From the NCBI GenBank assembly GCA_963743705.1, contig CAVUQS010000001.1, forward strand, positions 310,001 through 374,000: DNA of 64,000 nt. Reading direction: 5' to 3'. The notes below the pieces were generated by a model that was not told the DNA's origin, did not search any database, and was given only the letters and a program-made list of their open reading frames with translations. This document shows positions 56,143-64,000 of the stretch, piece after piece (positions within the stretch are counted from its first letter, which is position 1; the number at the start of each line of letters is the position of its first letter). Made by a program: the position numbers and the translations under genes. The stretch comes from PALSA-243 sp963743705 (GTDB taxonomy: Bacteria; Acidobacteriota; Terriglobia; Bryobacterales; Bryobacteraceae).

Positions 56143-56919
56143 ATGCGCGACCGCGCGACCGCCGTTCTTACTACGGTTGTAATCGATGATGAGGAGCTCG
56201 CTAGAGACGAACTCTCATATCTACTGAAGGATTTCCCTGAAATCGAGGTTATCGCTACTGGTTCCAACGGTTTACAGGCTGTAGACATGATCCGGAACCT
56301 GGAACCGGAGCTGGTTTTCCTGGATATCCACATGCCAGGCTTAGACGGCATCGGCGTGGTACGGAAGCTTCGTGAACAATCGGACGATCTGCCGCAGTTC
56401 ATCTTCGTGACCGCCTACGAGCAGCATGCCGTCGAGGCTTTCCGGCTGGAAGCGATGGATTACCTGCTGAAGCCGGTCGACAAAAATCGTCTCGCCGAAA
56501 CCATCGAGCGCGCGCGGCGCAACATACAGGAAAAAAAGGCCCCACCGGAAGTTGCCCCGGCTAAAACCCCTGCCGCCACCCCGCGCAACAAGCTGATGGT
56601 TCGTTCCAACAGCCGCTATCTGATTGTGGATGCGAACGATGTGATCTACGCCACAATCGATGACGGACTGATTACATTGGTGACGACGAACTTCGAAGGC
56701 CACTCGAACTACCGCACGATTGAGGATCTGCAAGCCAACCTCGACCGCGACATGTTCTGGCGCGTCCACCGCTCGTTCCTGGTGAACATCAACCGCATTA
56801 AGGAAGTGGTGCCGTGGTTCAAATCCAGCTACCAACTGCGCATGGACGACCGCAAGCACACGGAAATTCCCGTGAGCCGCGTGCAGACGCGGCGGCTGCG
56901 CGAATTGTTTAAGCTGTGA
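56143..56919 (+). CDS. LytTR-family response regulator
   Basis: The 258-aa regulator has a receiver domain (8-125) with Asp15-Asp16, phospho-acceptor Asp61 in LVFLDIHMPGLDG and Lys in LLKPVDK. A flexible Pro/Ala/Lys linker (about 128-150) leads to a LytTR DNA-binding domain (152-256) with VIYATIDDGLITL, RTIEDLQANL and FWRVHRSFLVNINRIKEV. No cognate kinase is adjacent. The stop overlaps the Uma2 gene as GTGA. Confidence 0.95.
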   Translation: MRDRATAVLTTVVIDDEELARDELSYLLKDFPEIEVIATGSNGLQAVDMIRNLEPELVFLDIHMPGLDGIGVVRKLREQSDDLPQFIFVTAYEQHAVEAFRLEAMDYLLKPVDKNRLAETIERARRNIQEKKAPPEVAPAKTPAATPRNKLMVRSNSRYLIVDANDVIYATIDDGLITLVTTNFEGHSNYRTIEDLQANLDRDMFWRVHRSFLVNINRIKEVVPWFKSSYQLRMDDRKHTEIPVSRVQTRRLRELFKL

Positions 56920-57410
56920 TCGCGATCGAAGAGTACGTCACGACTTCCTATGAGCCGGAGTGCGAGTTTGTCGACGGCGAGCTCGTAGAGCGCAATTGTG
57001 GAGACTTGGATCACAGTCGTTTCATGGCCGCTCTAATCGGCCATTTGGCAGCGCGCGCGCGCCGATTGGGAGTCCATGTGTTGCCCATACTCCGGATCCG
57101 CGTTTCCGCCACTCGAATTCGCGTAGCCGATCTGTGCGTCATCTCCCGGAACGAACCGATCGAACAGATTCCAAGCAAGCCGCCCTTAGTCTGTATCGAG
57201 ATACTTTCGCCTGAAGATCGCTGGACGCCCTTTGAAGCGTACATTCAGGATTTTCTAGCCATGGGCGTTCCGCACGTCTGGGTCTTCGATCCGCAAACGC
57301 GCGAGGTCTTCGATTGCGCAAAATCCAGCCGGAGAGTCGTCACGGAAGACACGCTCGAGGCACCGCCGGTTTCGATCCATCTATCCGAGCTATTTGCTGA
57401 TTTAGACTAG
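56916..57410 (+). CDS. Uma2-family protein (PD-(D/E)XK-like fold)
   Basis: The 164-aa protein starts at GTG 56916, overlapping the LytTR stop (GTGA). It has the Uma2 pattern ECEFVDGELVERN, RIRVADLCVI and PPLVCIEILSPEDR with the Asp and Glu of the nuclease-like site, then HVWVFDPQTREVF. It is the second Uma2 protein in the window and only distantly similar to the one at 25.1 kb. Role unknown. Confidence 0.88.
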   Translation: MIAIEEYVTTSYEPECEFVDGELVERNCGDLDHSRFMAALIGHLAARARRLGVHVLPILRIRVSATRIRVADLCVISRNEPIEQIPSKPPLVCIEILSPEDRWTPFEAYIQDFLAMGVPHVWVFDPQTREVFDCAKSSRRVVTEDTLEAPPVSIHLSELFADLD

Positions 57411-58192
57411 CGCCGAAGGCCGTCCGCCAACTCAATCGAGTGTCCGGCGGTTTCATCGAACTGGAAGATCGGTACGCGGTGCAGGCCCCACTTCGCCAGC
57501 CGGAACTCCAGCGCGGTCTTCAGCACGCCCAATCCGTAGATCGAGCTGCGGCGGAAGTTGATCGACGACGCTTCCGGGAAATAACGCGTCGGACAGGAAA
57601 CCTCGCCGATGCGCGCGCCCCACAGAATCGCTTGCGCCAGAATCTGGTTGTCGAAGACGAAATCCTCGGAATTGCGTTCGAGGGGCAGCACGTTGAGAAT
57701 TTCTTTGCTGTAAGCGCGGTAGCCAGTGTGATATTCCGAAAGGCGCGCGCCCATCATCAGATTCTGCGATGCCGTCAACGCGCGGTTGGCGATGTACTTG
57801 TAAAGCGGCATGCCGCCGCGTAGCGCGCCGCCGCCTAAAATGCGCGAACCCAGCGCGACGTCGTACACACCATACGCGACCATGCTCGCCATCGCGGTCA
57901 CCAGCAGCGGCGAATACTGGTAATCGGGATGCGTCATCACCACGACGTCCGCGCCGGCCGCGAGCGCCTGCGCATAGCATGTCTTCTGGTTGCCGCCGTA
58001 GCCGCGATTGCGCTCGTGTACGTAAACCGTCAGGTTAAGGCGTTGGGCCATGGCCACGGTTTCGTCTTTTGAATGATCGTCCACCAGGATGGTCTCATCG
58101 ACCGTCTCCGGCAGTTCACGCACAGTCGCCTCTAAGGTCTTAGCGGCGTTATACGCGGGTAGAACCACCACGATGCGCTTTCCATTAATCAT
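57407..58192 (-). CDS. Family 2 glycosyltransferase, dolichol-phosphate-mannose-synthase-like
   Basis: The 261-aa GT2 enzyme has VVVLPAYNAAKTLEATV, ILVDDHSKDETV for the nucleotide sugar, NRGYGGNQKTCYAQAL, and a TGYRAYSKEILN acceptor-loop motif. It lacks the C-terminal membrane spans of GtrB-type enzymes. It would transfer a sugar from a nucleotide sugar, perhaps to a lipid carrier. It overlaps the Uma2 stop by 4 bases convergently. Confidence 0.9.
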   Translation of the reverse strand: MINGKRIVVVLPAYNAAKTLEATVRELPETVDETILVDDHSKDETVAMAQRLNLTVYVHERNRGYGGNQKTCYAQALAAGADVVVMTHPDYQYSPLLVTAMASMVAYGVYDVALGSRILGGGALRGGMPLYKYIANRALTASQNLMMGARLSEYHTGYRAYSKEILNVLPLERNSEDFVFDNQILAQAILWGARIGEVSCPTRYFPEASSINFRRSSIYGLGVLKTALEFRLAKWGLHRVPIFQFDETAGHSIELADGLRR

Positions 58193-58307
58193 GTGACAAC
58201 CACGCCCATCTTAACCGACGCTCCCGGGAATATGGTGGTTCCTTGTGTTTTCTTAATGATGCGCTTGTAGGATGGAATCGGGCCCGGCCCGCTCGTCTTC
58301 CACTGCC

Positions 58308-59108
58308 ATGCGTCTTCTGCTGTTTCTCGCCGCTCTTCCCCTCTGGGCCGCCAATGACGCCAACACGATTGTCCAGCGCCTGATCGACGCGGATAGGCAA
58401 AATCACGATCGCATGCAGCCCTATACCTTCACCGAAGAAGCGGTGCACTACAGCTACGAGAAAGACGGCACGCAAAAAAAGCGCTACACCGAAACCTACG
58501 ACGTGATTTTCGTTGAGGGCTTTCCTTTTCGCAAGTTGGTGGCTCGCAACGGGAAGCCGCTGCCGCGCAAAGAACAGGCGCAAATCGAAAAAGCCGTGCG
58601 CCAGACCGCGTCCGAGAGACGCAAACAGCGCCGTCCTGTCCCGGGCGGCCAGATTTTCATGAACGGCAGGAGCATCGATATCGGCACTCACGGGGATCTT
58701 CCCAATCTGTTCGACGTCACGCTGACAGGCGAGGAAGAAATTCGCGGACGCAAAGTCTGGGTGCTCGACGCTGTGCCGAAAGCCGGACGCGTGCCGGCCA
58801 CCCAGCACGAACGCGACGTCATGAGCTTCCGCCGCAAATATTGGATCGATCAAGCGGAAAGCGTGCCCGTGCGCGTGCGGTATACCGTCACCGGCGACGG
58901 GGTGAATTTTGCCATGCCCGGCAGCTTCCTGCAAATGGACGCGGATAAGGTCGGCGAGGACGCGTGGCTCGAGGTCGCGCTGGTCGTGGAGATCTGGCAG
59001 CAGGATCACAAGACAACACGGCCCGAGTGGCGGACCGAATACGCCTGCAGCAAATTTCAGAAGTTCGACGTGCAATCCACCATCACGGTCGACCAGGAGC
59101 AGCGTTAG
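58308..59108 (+). CDS. Secreted protein of unknown function
   Basis: ATG 58308 starts a signal peptide (MRLLLFLAALPLWA). The 266-aa product continues NTIVQRLIDADRQNHDRMQPY, a charged middle with KKRYTETYDVIFVEG and Lys/Arg clusters, and FMNGRSIDIG, VTLTGEEEIRGRKVWVLDAVPK and YWIDQAESVPVRVRYTV. The layout resembles outer-membrane lipoprotein-sorting (LolA-like) beta folds. A long open frame on the opposite strand is a shadow. It ends 12 bases before the GH2 gene. Confidence 0.75.
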   Translation: MRLLLFLAALPLWAANDANTIVQRLIDADRQNHDRMQPYTFTEEAVHYSYEKDGTQKKRYTETYDVIFVEGFPFRKLVARNGKPLPRKEQAQIEKAVRQTASERRKQRRPVPGGQIFMNGRSIDIGTHGDLPNLFDVTLTGEEEIRGRKVWVLDAVPKAGRVPATQHERDVMSFRRKYWIDQAESVPVRVRYTVTGDGVNFAMPGSFLQMDADKVGEDAWLEVALVVEIWQQDHKTTRPEWRTEYACSKFQKFDVQSTITVDQEQR

Positions 59109-59120
59109 CATGGAGGATGC

Positions 59121-60656
59121 ATGCGTCTCGCGGCCCTTGTCCTAGCCTGCGCGCCTCTGTTCGGCGCCGATTGGAAGCCAGCCTCCGGCCTCACCACGCC
59201 GTGGACTGCCGATGTCCGCGCCGAAAGCGCGCTCCCCGATTATCCACGCCCGCAAATGGCGCGCGAGGCATGGACCAACCTCAACGGTCTTTGGGATTAC
59301 GCCATTGCGCCCAAAGACGCGCCTCGGCCGCAGGCGTTCGAGGGCAGCATCCTCGTGCCGTTTCCTATTGAATCCGCACTTTCCGGCGTGAAGCGCGCCG
59401 TCACGCCCGATCAGCGCCTCTGGTACCGCCGCTCATTTCAAGCGGGCGATCTCAAGGGCAAGCGGCTGCTGTTGCATTTCGGCGCCGTCGATTGGCGCAC
59501 TGAAGTCTTCGTCAATGGAACCAAGGTCGGCGAGCACGAAGGCGGCTACGACCCTTTCACCTTCGATATCACAAGCGCGGTCAAGCCGGGCGCACAGGAA
59601 TTGACGGTCGCGGTTTGGGACCCAACGGATACCGGGCTACAGCCGCGCGGCAAACAGGTGCTCAACCCGAACGGCATCTTCTACACGGCCGTAACTGGAA
59701 TCTGGCAAACGGTGTGGCTCGAACCAGTCCGCGAGGCTTACGTCCAGAGCATTTCGATCACGCCCGATCTCGACGCTCGTGCGCTACGCCTTTCGGTGGA
59801 ATCTTCACGGCCTGGAAATTTCACGGCCGTCGCGACGCTACACGGTAAAACCGTGGGGCGCGTCACCGGCAAAACAGGCGCGGCCGCGGCGATTCCGCTG
59901 AACGCCATCGAGCCTTGGTCGCCCGATTCGCCTACGCTTTACGATCTCGACATCAAACTTGCATCCGGCGATTCCGTGCGCGGCTATTTCGGCATGCGCA
60001 AGATCGAATTGAAGCGCGATGCGGCGGGCGTCGAGCGTCTATTTCTCAACCGCGCGCCGCAGTTCATGATTGGGCCGCTCGATCAAGGCTGGTGGCCGGA
60101 CGGCCTCTACACTGCGCCCACCGACGCCGCTATCCGCTTCGATATCGACACGCTGAAGAGTCTCGGCTACAACATGCTGCGCAAGCATGTGAAGGTCGAG
60201 CCGGCGCGCTACTACTACTGGTGCGACAACTGGGCTAATGGTCTGGCAGAAAATGCCGATTCAAACGGGCCCACACCGCCCCCCCCCCCCCCCCCCCCCC
60301 ACTATCCCGGACCGGCCATGTTCCCGGTAATGCCGGACCGCGCCAGCGTGCTTGGTGAATTCGGCGGATTAGGTCTCCCGGTAGAAGGCCATCTCTGGTT
60401 CGCGGACGACAAGCGCAATTGGGGTTACCGCACGTTTCCCGATCGCAATGCGCTGCAGGCGGCTTATGAAGACCTGATCGTCAAGCTCACCCCGCTGGTG
60501 AAGGATGGCTTGGCGGCCGCTATCTACACGCAAACCTCGGACGTCGAAACCGAAGTCAATGGTCTGATGACCTACGACCGCAAAGTCGTCAAGTACGATG
60601 CCGCTAAGCTTCACGCGCTGCACCATGCCCTGACAGACATGCGGTACATGCGCTGA
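59121..60656 (+). CDS. GH2 glycosidase (beta-galactosidase/glucuronidase family), catalytic core damaged
   Basis: ATG 59121 has GGAGG at 59112-59116 and a signal sequence (MRLAALVLACAPLFGA). The sugar-binding domain (WTNLNGLWDYAI, RLWYRRSF, FGAVDWRTEVFVNGTKVGEHEGGYDPFTFDIT), the immunoglobulin-like domain and the first barrel part (LDQGWWPDGLYTAPTD, LGYNMLRKHVKVEPARYYYWCD) are family-like. After 60227 the frame fits only if two bases are missing: LMVWQKMP reads in another frame at 60235-60258. Then come 22 C and HYPGPAMFPV. About 90 or more codons with the acid/base NE motif are absent, while the GEFGG nucleophile region remains. The 511-aa product is too short and should be inactive, or the assembly is wrong here. 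Confidence 0.8.
   Translation: MRLAALVLACAPLFGADWKPASGLTTPWTADVRAESALPDYPRPQMAREAWTNLNGLWDYAIAPKDAPRPQAFEGSILVPFPIESALSGVKRAVTPDQRLWYRRSFQAGDLKGKRLLLHFGAVDWRTEVFVNGTKVGEHEGGYDPFTFDITSAVKPGAQELTVAVWDPTDTGLQPRGKQVLNPNGIFYTAVTGIWQTVWLEPVREAYVQSISITPDLDARALRLSVESSRPGNFTAVATLHGKTVGRVTGKTGAAAAIPLNAIEPWSPDSPTLYDLDIKLASGDSVRGYFGMRKIELKRDAAGVERLFLNRAPQFMIGPLDQGWWPDGLYTAPTDAAIRFDIDTLKSLGYNMLRKHVKVEPARYYYWCDNWANGLAENADSNGPTPPPPPPPPHYPGPAMFPVMPDRASVLGEFGGLGLPVEGHLWFADDKRNWGYRTFPDRNALQAAYEDLIVKLTPLVKDGLAAAIYTQTSDVETEVNGLMTYDRKVVKYDAAKLHALHHALTDMRYMR
60279..60300 (+). repeat. Homopolymer of 22 C
   Basis: An uninterrupted run of 22 C encodes prolines at the position where about 90 codons of the GH2 barrel are missing. 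No similar run occurs elsewhere in the window. A sequencing or assembly artefact is suspected. Confidence 0.9.
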
Positions 60657-61442
60657 CTACTGTCCCGCGACCGCCAGCGTGACGTTCCCTGGGGTGATCT
60701 GCCCGCCCATGGCCACTTGAATCTGAGGGTTGGCCGGGCAATCGGACGGCAGCAAAAAGTTGATCTGATATAAGCCCGCGAAGCCGGGAGTCAAACCGGC
60801 GTAAGCGATGGTTTTCGGGTCGATGGCTTTCCCGTTCAGCAAGACCTGCAACACGCCGGAAGCGAATCCATTAATTAGCGCCGGGGATTCCTGAATCTCT
60901 CCTAGCGCTGGAAGTGGCTGTGTGCCGCCCAGACCGGTGGCGTAAAGCACGATCACGTCTCCTGCCTGCGCGGGCGCAGCCGGCTTGACCACAGCATAGT
61001 GCGCGTTGTAATCCTGCGCCAGAGCGTAGCCGCTGGAGACAAACAGCGCGGGCGAAGCAGTTACCAGGGCGAGAGTCACCATCGGCCCCTGCATGCTCTG
61101 CCGCACCACCTGCACCGAGATATTGCCGGCAATTTTGTTCGCTGGAATCATCACATTAATCTGGCCGGGAGAAACAAAAAACAACGGGGCCGAGGAGCCA
61201 TCGATCACTACATGGGTGTCTCCCAGGGAAATCGGGAGTGTGGCGCTGACGTTATCCGAGTTAAGACCGGCTGTCTCGAAGGAAAGGTTGCTGCCGAAGA
61301 TACTGAGAATGCTTCCCGGCGCAAAGGGTCCCGAGGAGTAATCCGAGGCGTTAACGATGCTCGAAGCAGTATAGCCAGGCGGTTGCGCTAGAGCGCTGCC
61401 GATCGATAGCACCATCGCCAGCGGCAACCAACCCCGTAACAT
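60657..61442 (-). CDS. Secreted single-domain TIGR03437 protein
   Basis: The 261-aa protein has a signal peptide (MLRGWLPLAMVLSIGSALAQ) and consists almost only of a TIGR03437-type domain: IVNASDYSSGPFAPGSILSIFG, APLFFVSPGQINVMIP, VLYATGLGGTQPLP and GLYQINFLLPSDCPANPQIQVA. Such domains usually form a C-terminal module in larger acidobacterial exported proteins, so a free-standing copy is less common. Function unknown. Its stop abuts the GH2 stop. Confidence 0.85.
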   Translation of the reverse strand: MLRGWLPLAMVLSIGSALAQPPGYTASSIVNASDYSSGPFAPGSILSIFGSNLSFETAGLNSDNVSATLPISLGDTHVVIDGSSAPLFFVSPGQINVMIPANKIAGNISVQVVRQSMQGPMVTLALVTASPALFVSSGYALAQDYNAHYAVVKPAAPAQAGDVIVLYATGLGGTQPLPALGEIQESPALINGFASGVLQVLLNGKAIDPKTIAYAGLTPGFAGLYQINFLLPSDCPANPQIQVAMGGQITPGNVTLAVAGQ

Positions 61443-61479
61443 CGCACCTCATTGTAGGGTTCGTCGCCGGGAGGCGCAA

Positions 61480-63012
61480 TTAGCCAGTCAGGCCATATCT
61501 TTTTAGCTTATTGATAAGACCCTGCCGGCTGAGACCCAACAACCGCGCGGTCTGCTGCTGGTTATTGTTAGTGGAGGTCAGCGCTTCCTGAATCATCTCT
61601 CTTTCCAGATCGGCGATGGCCTTCTTCAGGGATCGTGGCGTGGGAGAGCTCGTGCGCGCTGGAGGCGGACCTGCGTCGAGCTCGTCGTCGAACAGGTCGT
61701 GCTCGAGGATTGTCCGGCCTTCCGCGCACGCTGCCAGGCGCATCACTTCGTTGCGTAACTGGCGGACATTTCCCGGCCATTCGCGGGCCGAAAGCCCGCG
61801 CAGAACGCCCGGCGAGAACTCCATGGCCTCGCGGCGCATCTCGGCGCAATAGTCTTTGAGAAAATGCCGCGCCAGCAATGGAATGTCGTCACGGATATCC
61901 CGCAGCGGCGGCATCTGCATGTGAATGACCTTGATGCGGTAGTAAAGATCCTCCCGGAAGTTGCCCTTGCGGATTTCGGCGTCGAGATCTTTATTGGTCG
62001 CGGCGAGCAGGCGCACATCCACCGGAACCGGACCACGGCCGCCGACGCGCTCGACCATCCGCTCTTGCAATACGCGCAGGATTTTGGCCTGTGCGGTCAT
62101 ACTCAGGTCGCCGATTTCATCCAAAAAAAGCGTGCCGCCGTTGGCCCTCTCGAATTGGCCGATGCGAGGATTCACGCCCGTGGCGACGCCCTTCTCGATG
62201 CCGAAGAGCTCGCTTTCCACCAGCGTTTCGGGCAGGGCCGCGCAGTTCAGCGCCACGAACGGCTTGCGCGCGCGCGAGCTGGTGAAATGGACGGCGCGCG
62301 CCGCCATTTCCTTGCCGGTGCCGCTTTCGCCCGTAATCAATACGTTGACCAAGCTGTCACGGATGCGCTCAATCAGCCGCACCGCATGTTGAATGCGCGC
62401 GCTGGAACCGATGATTCCGTGGCTCGAATAGCGCTGTTCGACCTCGCGCCAGAGGTGCGCGTTCTGCGCCACCAACTCATCCTGGCTGCGCCTTAGATCG
62501 CCGATAAGCTGCGCGGTTTCAATGGCGATGGCCGCATGCGCGCCCAGCGTTTGCAGCGCTTCTTCGTCGCGGCGGTTAAACACGCCTAGATTCTTGTTGA
62601 GGGCTTCGAACGCCCCGATAATCTCCCCGGCCTGATTGCGCAACGGCGCTACCAGAATGGTGCGGGTACGGTAGCCGGTTTGCGTGTCGATGCCGGTGTA
62701 GAAGCGCGGGTCGCTATAGGCGTCGAGCACGTTGACGATGCCGCCGCCGGTCACCGCAGCCCCGGCGATGCCGTTGGCGGCGTTGAAGCGCAGAATCTCG
62801 TCGCTGCCGAGCGCGATCTTCGACCATAATTCGTTGCGCTCGCGATCGAGCAGAAAGATGCTGGCGCGTTCGCAATCCAGAAGTTTGGTGGCCTCGCGCG
62901 CGATCAAATCCAGCAGGGAACTGAAATCGTGCTCCGAGTTGATACGCTGGCAGATGGCGAGGATGTCGGCAAATTTGCCGCCCTGGTCGCCTATCTGTGT
63001 GGCCGGTCCCAT
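61480..63012 (-). CDS. Sigma-54-type AAA+ regulator with GAF sensor and Fis HTH
   Basis: The 510-aa protein has an N-terminal GAF domain (about 25-165), an AAA+ domain with Walker A GESGTGKE and Walker B GGTLFLDEIGD, the arginine-finger region and SAREWPGNVRQLRN, and a Fis-type HTH at the C-terminus (NNNQQQTARLLGLSRQGLINKL). The GAFTGA loop that touches sigma-54 is changed to GVATGV in ELFGIEKGVATGVNPR, keeping the central Thr but losing the Phe. GAF might bind a small ligand. A possible sigma-54 promoter lies in the divergent gap beside OsmC. Confidence 0.92.
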   Translation of the reverse strand: MGPATQIGDQGGKFADILAICQRINSEHDFSSLLDLIAREATKLLDCERASIFLLDRERNELWSKIALGSDEILRFNAANGIAGAAVTGGGIVNVLDAYSDPRFYTGIDTQTGYRTRTILVAPLRNQAGEIIGAFEALNKNLGVFNRRDEEALQTLGAHAAIAIETAQLIGDLRRSQDELVAQNAHLWREVEQRYSSHGIIGSSARIQHAVRLIERIRDSLVNVLITGESGTGKEMAARAVHFTSSRARKPFVALNCAALPETLVESELFGIEKGVATGVNPRIGQFERANGGTLFLDEIGDLSMTAQAKILRVLQERMVERVGGRGPVPVDVRLLAATNKDLDAEIRKGNFREDLYYRIKVIHMQMPPLRDIRDDIPLLARHFLKDYCAEMRREAMEFSPGVLRGLSAREWPGNVRQLRNEVMRLAACAEGRTILEHDLFDDELDAGPPPARTSSPTPRSLKKAIADLEREMIQEALTSTNNNQQQTARLLGLSRQGLINKLKRYGLTG

Positions 63013-63110
63013 GAATTTTACAGTTTATCCCAAACACGCCGTGGTGTCTATGAAGTATACAGATGTCTAGGTTGTTGACATCGCTCTGTAATAGAATCAA
63101 CCGTTTAGAT

Positions 63111-63127
63111 TTGGCATCGTGCCTGCA
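63111..63127 (+). promoter_or_regulatory. Possible sigma-54 promoter upstream of osmC-like gene
   Basis: TTGGCATCGTGCCTGCA has GG and GC spaced as in -24/-12 elements (TGGCA...TGCA), with the start predicted near 63138. It lies between the sigma-54-type activator and the OsmC gene. Two positions of the core deviate from consensus. Confidence 0.45.
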
Positions 63128-63179
63128 CTTACAACTGCCAACGGGGATCCTGCGAGGATGACAGACCCACTCGGAGGCG

Positions 63180-63209
63180 GGACCAGTGGCTGGCGAGTCC
63201 ACTGGTTCC
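63180..63209 (+). other. Leader hairpin before the OsmC gene
   Basis: GGACCAGTGG and CCACTGGTTCC pair through 10 base pairs with one bulge around a 9-base loop, 19 bases before the GTG start. A 19-codon open frame (63158-63217) spans it but has no good ribosome site. It may affect translation or RNA stability. Confidence 0.45.
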
Positions 63210-63228
63210 GGCTTTAATATCTATTAAA

Positions 63229-63723
63229 GTGGGCAATCGCAAGCACCGTTATCAGATGACCACGTGCTGGACCGGCAACTTGGGCGCCGGCACGTCCTCT
63301 TATTCGGCTTACAGCCGCGACCATGAATTGAGCGCGCCGGGAAAGAGCGCGCCCATCGCCGGTTCATCCGACCCGGCATTTCGCGGCGACCCGGCTCGTT
63401 ACAACCCCGAAGAGCTTTTGCTTGGCGCGTTGTCTGCATGTCACATGTTGTGGGTGCTGCATCTCTGCGCCGACGCAGGCATCGTGATCACCGATTACCA
63501 GGACGATTCCGAAGGCTCGGTAGCGGAACACCGCGACGGCTCCGGCGAGTTTACGCGGGTGACGTTGCGTCCGCGCATGACCATAGCCGATGCCTCCCGC
63601 CGCGAGGAAGCCGCGCAGCTACACCACAAGGCGCACACCGTGTGCGCGCTGGCGCGTTCGGTGAAGTTTGAGGTAGCGTGCGAACCGGAAATTCTGGTTC
63701 CTAAGGCTGCAGGATTACCTTAA
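63229..63723 (+). CDS. OsmC-family peroxiredoxin-like protein
   Basis: The 164-aa protein begins at GTG 63229 (MGNRKHRYQMTTCWTGNLG); ATG 63256 is an alternative. SSDPAFRGDPARYNPEELLLGALSACHMLWVLHL contains the first reactive Cys, and AHTVCALARSVKFEV the second, as in OsmC/Ohr thiol peroxidases that reduce organic hydroperoxides. The gene is divergent from the sigma-54 activator and overlaps a convergent alcohol dehydrogenase by 23 bases. Confidence 0.92.
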   Translation: MGNRKHRYQMTTCWTGNLGAGTSSYSAYSRDHELSAPGKSAPIAGSSDPAFRGDPARYNPEELLLGALSACHMLWVLHLCADAGIVITDYQDDSEGSVAEHRDGSGEFTRVTLRPRMTIADASRREEAAQLHHKAHTVCALARSVKFEVACEPEILVPKAAGLP

Positions 63724-64000
63724 TCAAATTTCCCTCACGGCGGTAGAGCTTGCCGAACCACTCGGCGCCTTCACGCAGGGGGGCTACGGCGCTGATCAGC
63801 GGGTCGACGCGAATTGCGCCACGCGCCATTAAGTCAATCGCTGCCGGATATTCCCCGCTGGAAGCGCACGAACCCTGCAGGCGAATCTGGCGGGTTACCA
63901 CTTCCTGCAGCGGGAGCTCGACCGTTGGCTGGACATTGCCAACCAACGTTACCAGGCCGCCTTTACGCACGGAGGCGATGGCGGCCAGGACGGAATCCTT
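63701..64000 (-). CDS. Zinc-type alcohol dehydrogenase, C-terminal part (cut by window edge)
   Basis: The frame is open to the right edge. About 100 C-terminal residues are visible: SVLAAIASVRKGGLVTLVGN, then VELPLQEVVTRQIRLQGSCAS, AIDLMARGAIRVDPLISAV and the end KVILQP. This matches the coenzyme-domain end of medium-chain zinc dehydrogenases. Zinc-binding and NAD(P) motifs lie outside. The substrate is unknown. Confidence 0.8.
   Translation of the reverse strand, partial: KDSVLAAIASVRKGGLVTLVGNVQPTVELPLQEVVTRQIRLQGSCASSGEYPAAIDLMARGAIRVDPLISAVAPLREGAEWFGKLYRREGNLIKVILQP

Noticed and set aside
58185..59111. 308-aa open frame antisense to the secreted protein at 58.3 kb
   Set aside because: The plus-strand frame has a signal peptide and matches an exported-protein pattern; this one has neither.
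63074..63102. TTGACA followed by TAGAAT as a sigma-70 promoter for the OsmC gene
   Set aside because: The spacer is only about 11 bases, too short for a normal promoter.

Overview
The window is a gene-dense, high-GC bacterial chromosome segment with no rRNA, complete tRNA, IS element, prophage or CRISPR array. It most likely comes from an acidobacterium of the Solibacteres/Bryobacteraceae group. The evidence is three secreted proteins with the C-terminal domain family named after Solibacter (TIGR03437), many exported peptidases with Gly/Arg-rich inserts, a hopanoid operon, Uma2-family proteins, and frequent GTG/TTG starts. The taxonomy is inferred. No gap between genes exceeds about 220 bases.

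Layout. 1-8.5 kb: end of an M20 amidohydrolase, lepA, then a minus-strand run (161-aa unknown, cysH, cysC, PHP phosphatase, membrane protein) for sulfate assimilation, then accA. 8.5-16.2 kb: a U32 (RlhA-type) protein, a paired M16 protease (one active, one inactive subunit), a gamma-glutamyltransferase, and a broken ParE-like toxin beside an intact antitoxin. 16.2-22 kb: a NarL-type two-component system behind a membrane-bound spermidine-synthase-like protein, and an ankyrin protein. 22-25.6 kb: a cysteine-synthesis operon (CysM, JAMM protease, and a single protein fusing ubiquitin-like sulfur carrier, E1 and rhodanese), then a Uma2 protein. 25.6-34 kb: NHL-repeat protein, two S9 peptidases and a GT-C-like membrane protein. 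34-40 kb: hemD, accBC (accC frameshifted) and two coupled secreted proteins, the first frameshifted. 39.8-48.4 kb: an eight-gene minus-strand hopanoid operon (ispH, shc, hpnA, hpnG, two zinc dehydrogenases, hpnC, hpnD). 48.4-64 kb: hybrid kinase coupled to an aromatic-amino-acid-type decarboxylase, secreted proteins, sugar epimerase, inositol-phosphate synthase, a LytTR regulator, glycosyltransferase, a damaged GH2 glycosidase, a sigma-54 activator, OsmC, and the end of an alcohol dehydrogenase.

How the genes work together. Sulfur is prominent: CysC/CysH make PAPS and sulfite, the PHP phosphatase probably recycles the pAp by-product, and 16 kb away the carrier-protein route makes cysteine. 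The hopanoid operon covers isoprenoid precursor supply (IspH), squalene-type condensation (HpnC/D), cyclisation (Shc) and side-chain processing (HpnG/HpnA). Its two dehydrogenases have no assigned step and are candidates for the side-chain reduction. Tight translational coupling (ATGA, TAGTG, TAATG overlaps) is the rule.

Cautions. Three sites (accC, the secreted protein at 36.8 kb, and the GH2 gene with a run of 22 C) carry indels that may be assembly errors, so read-level checking should precede biological interpretation.
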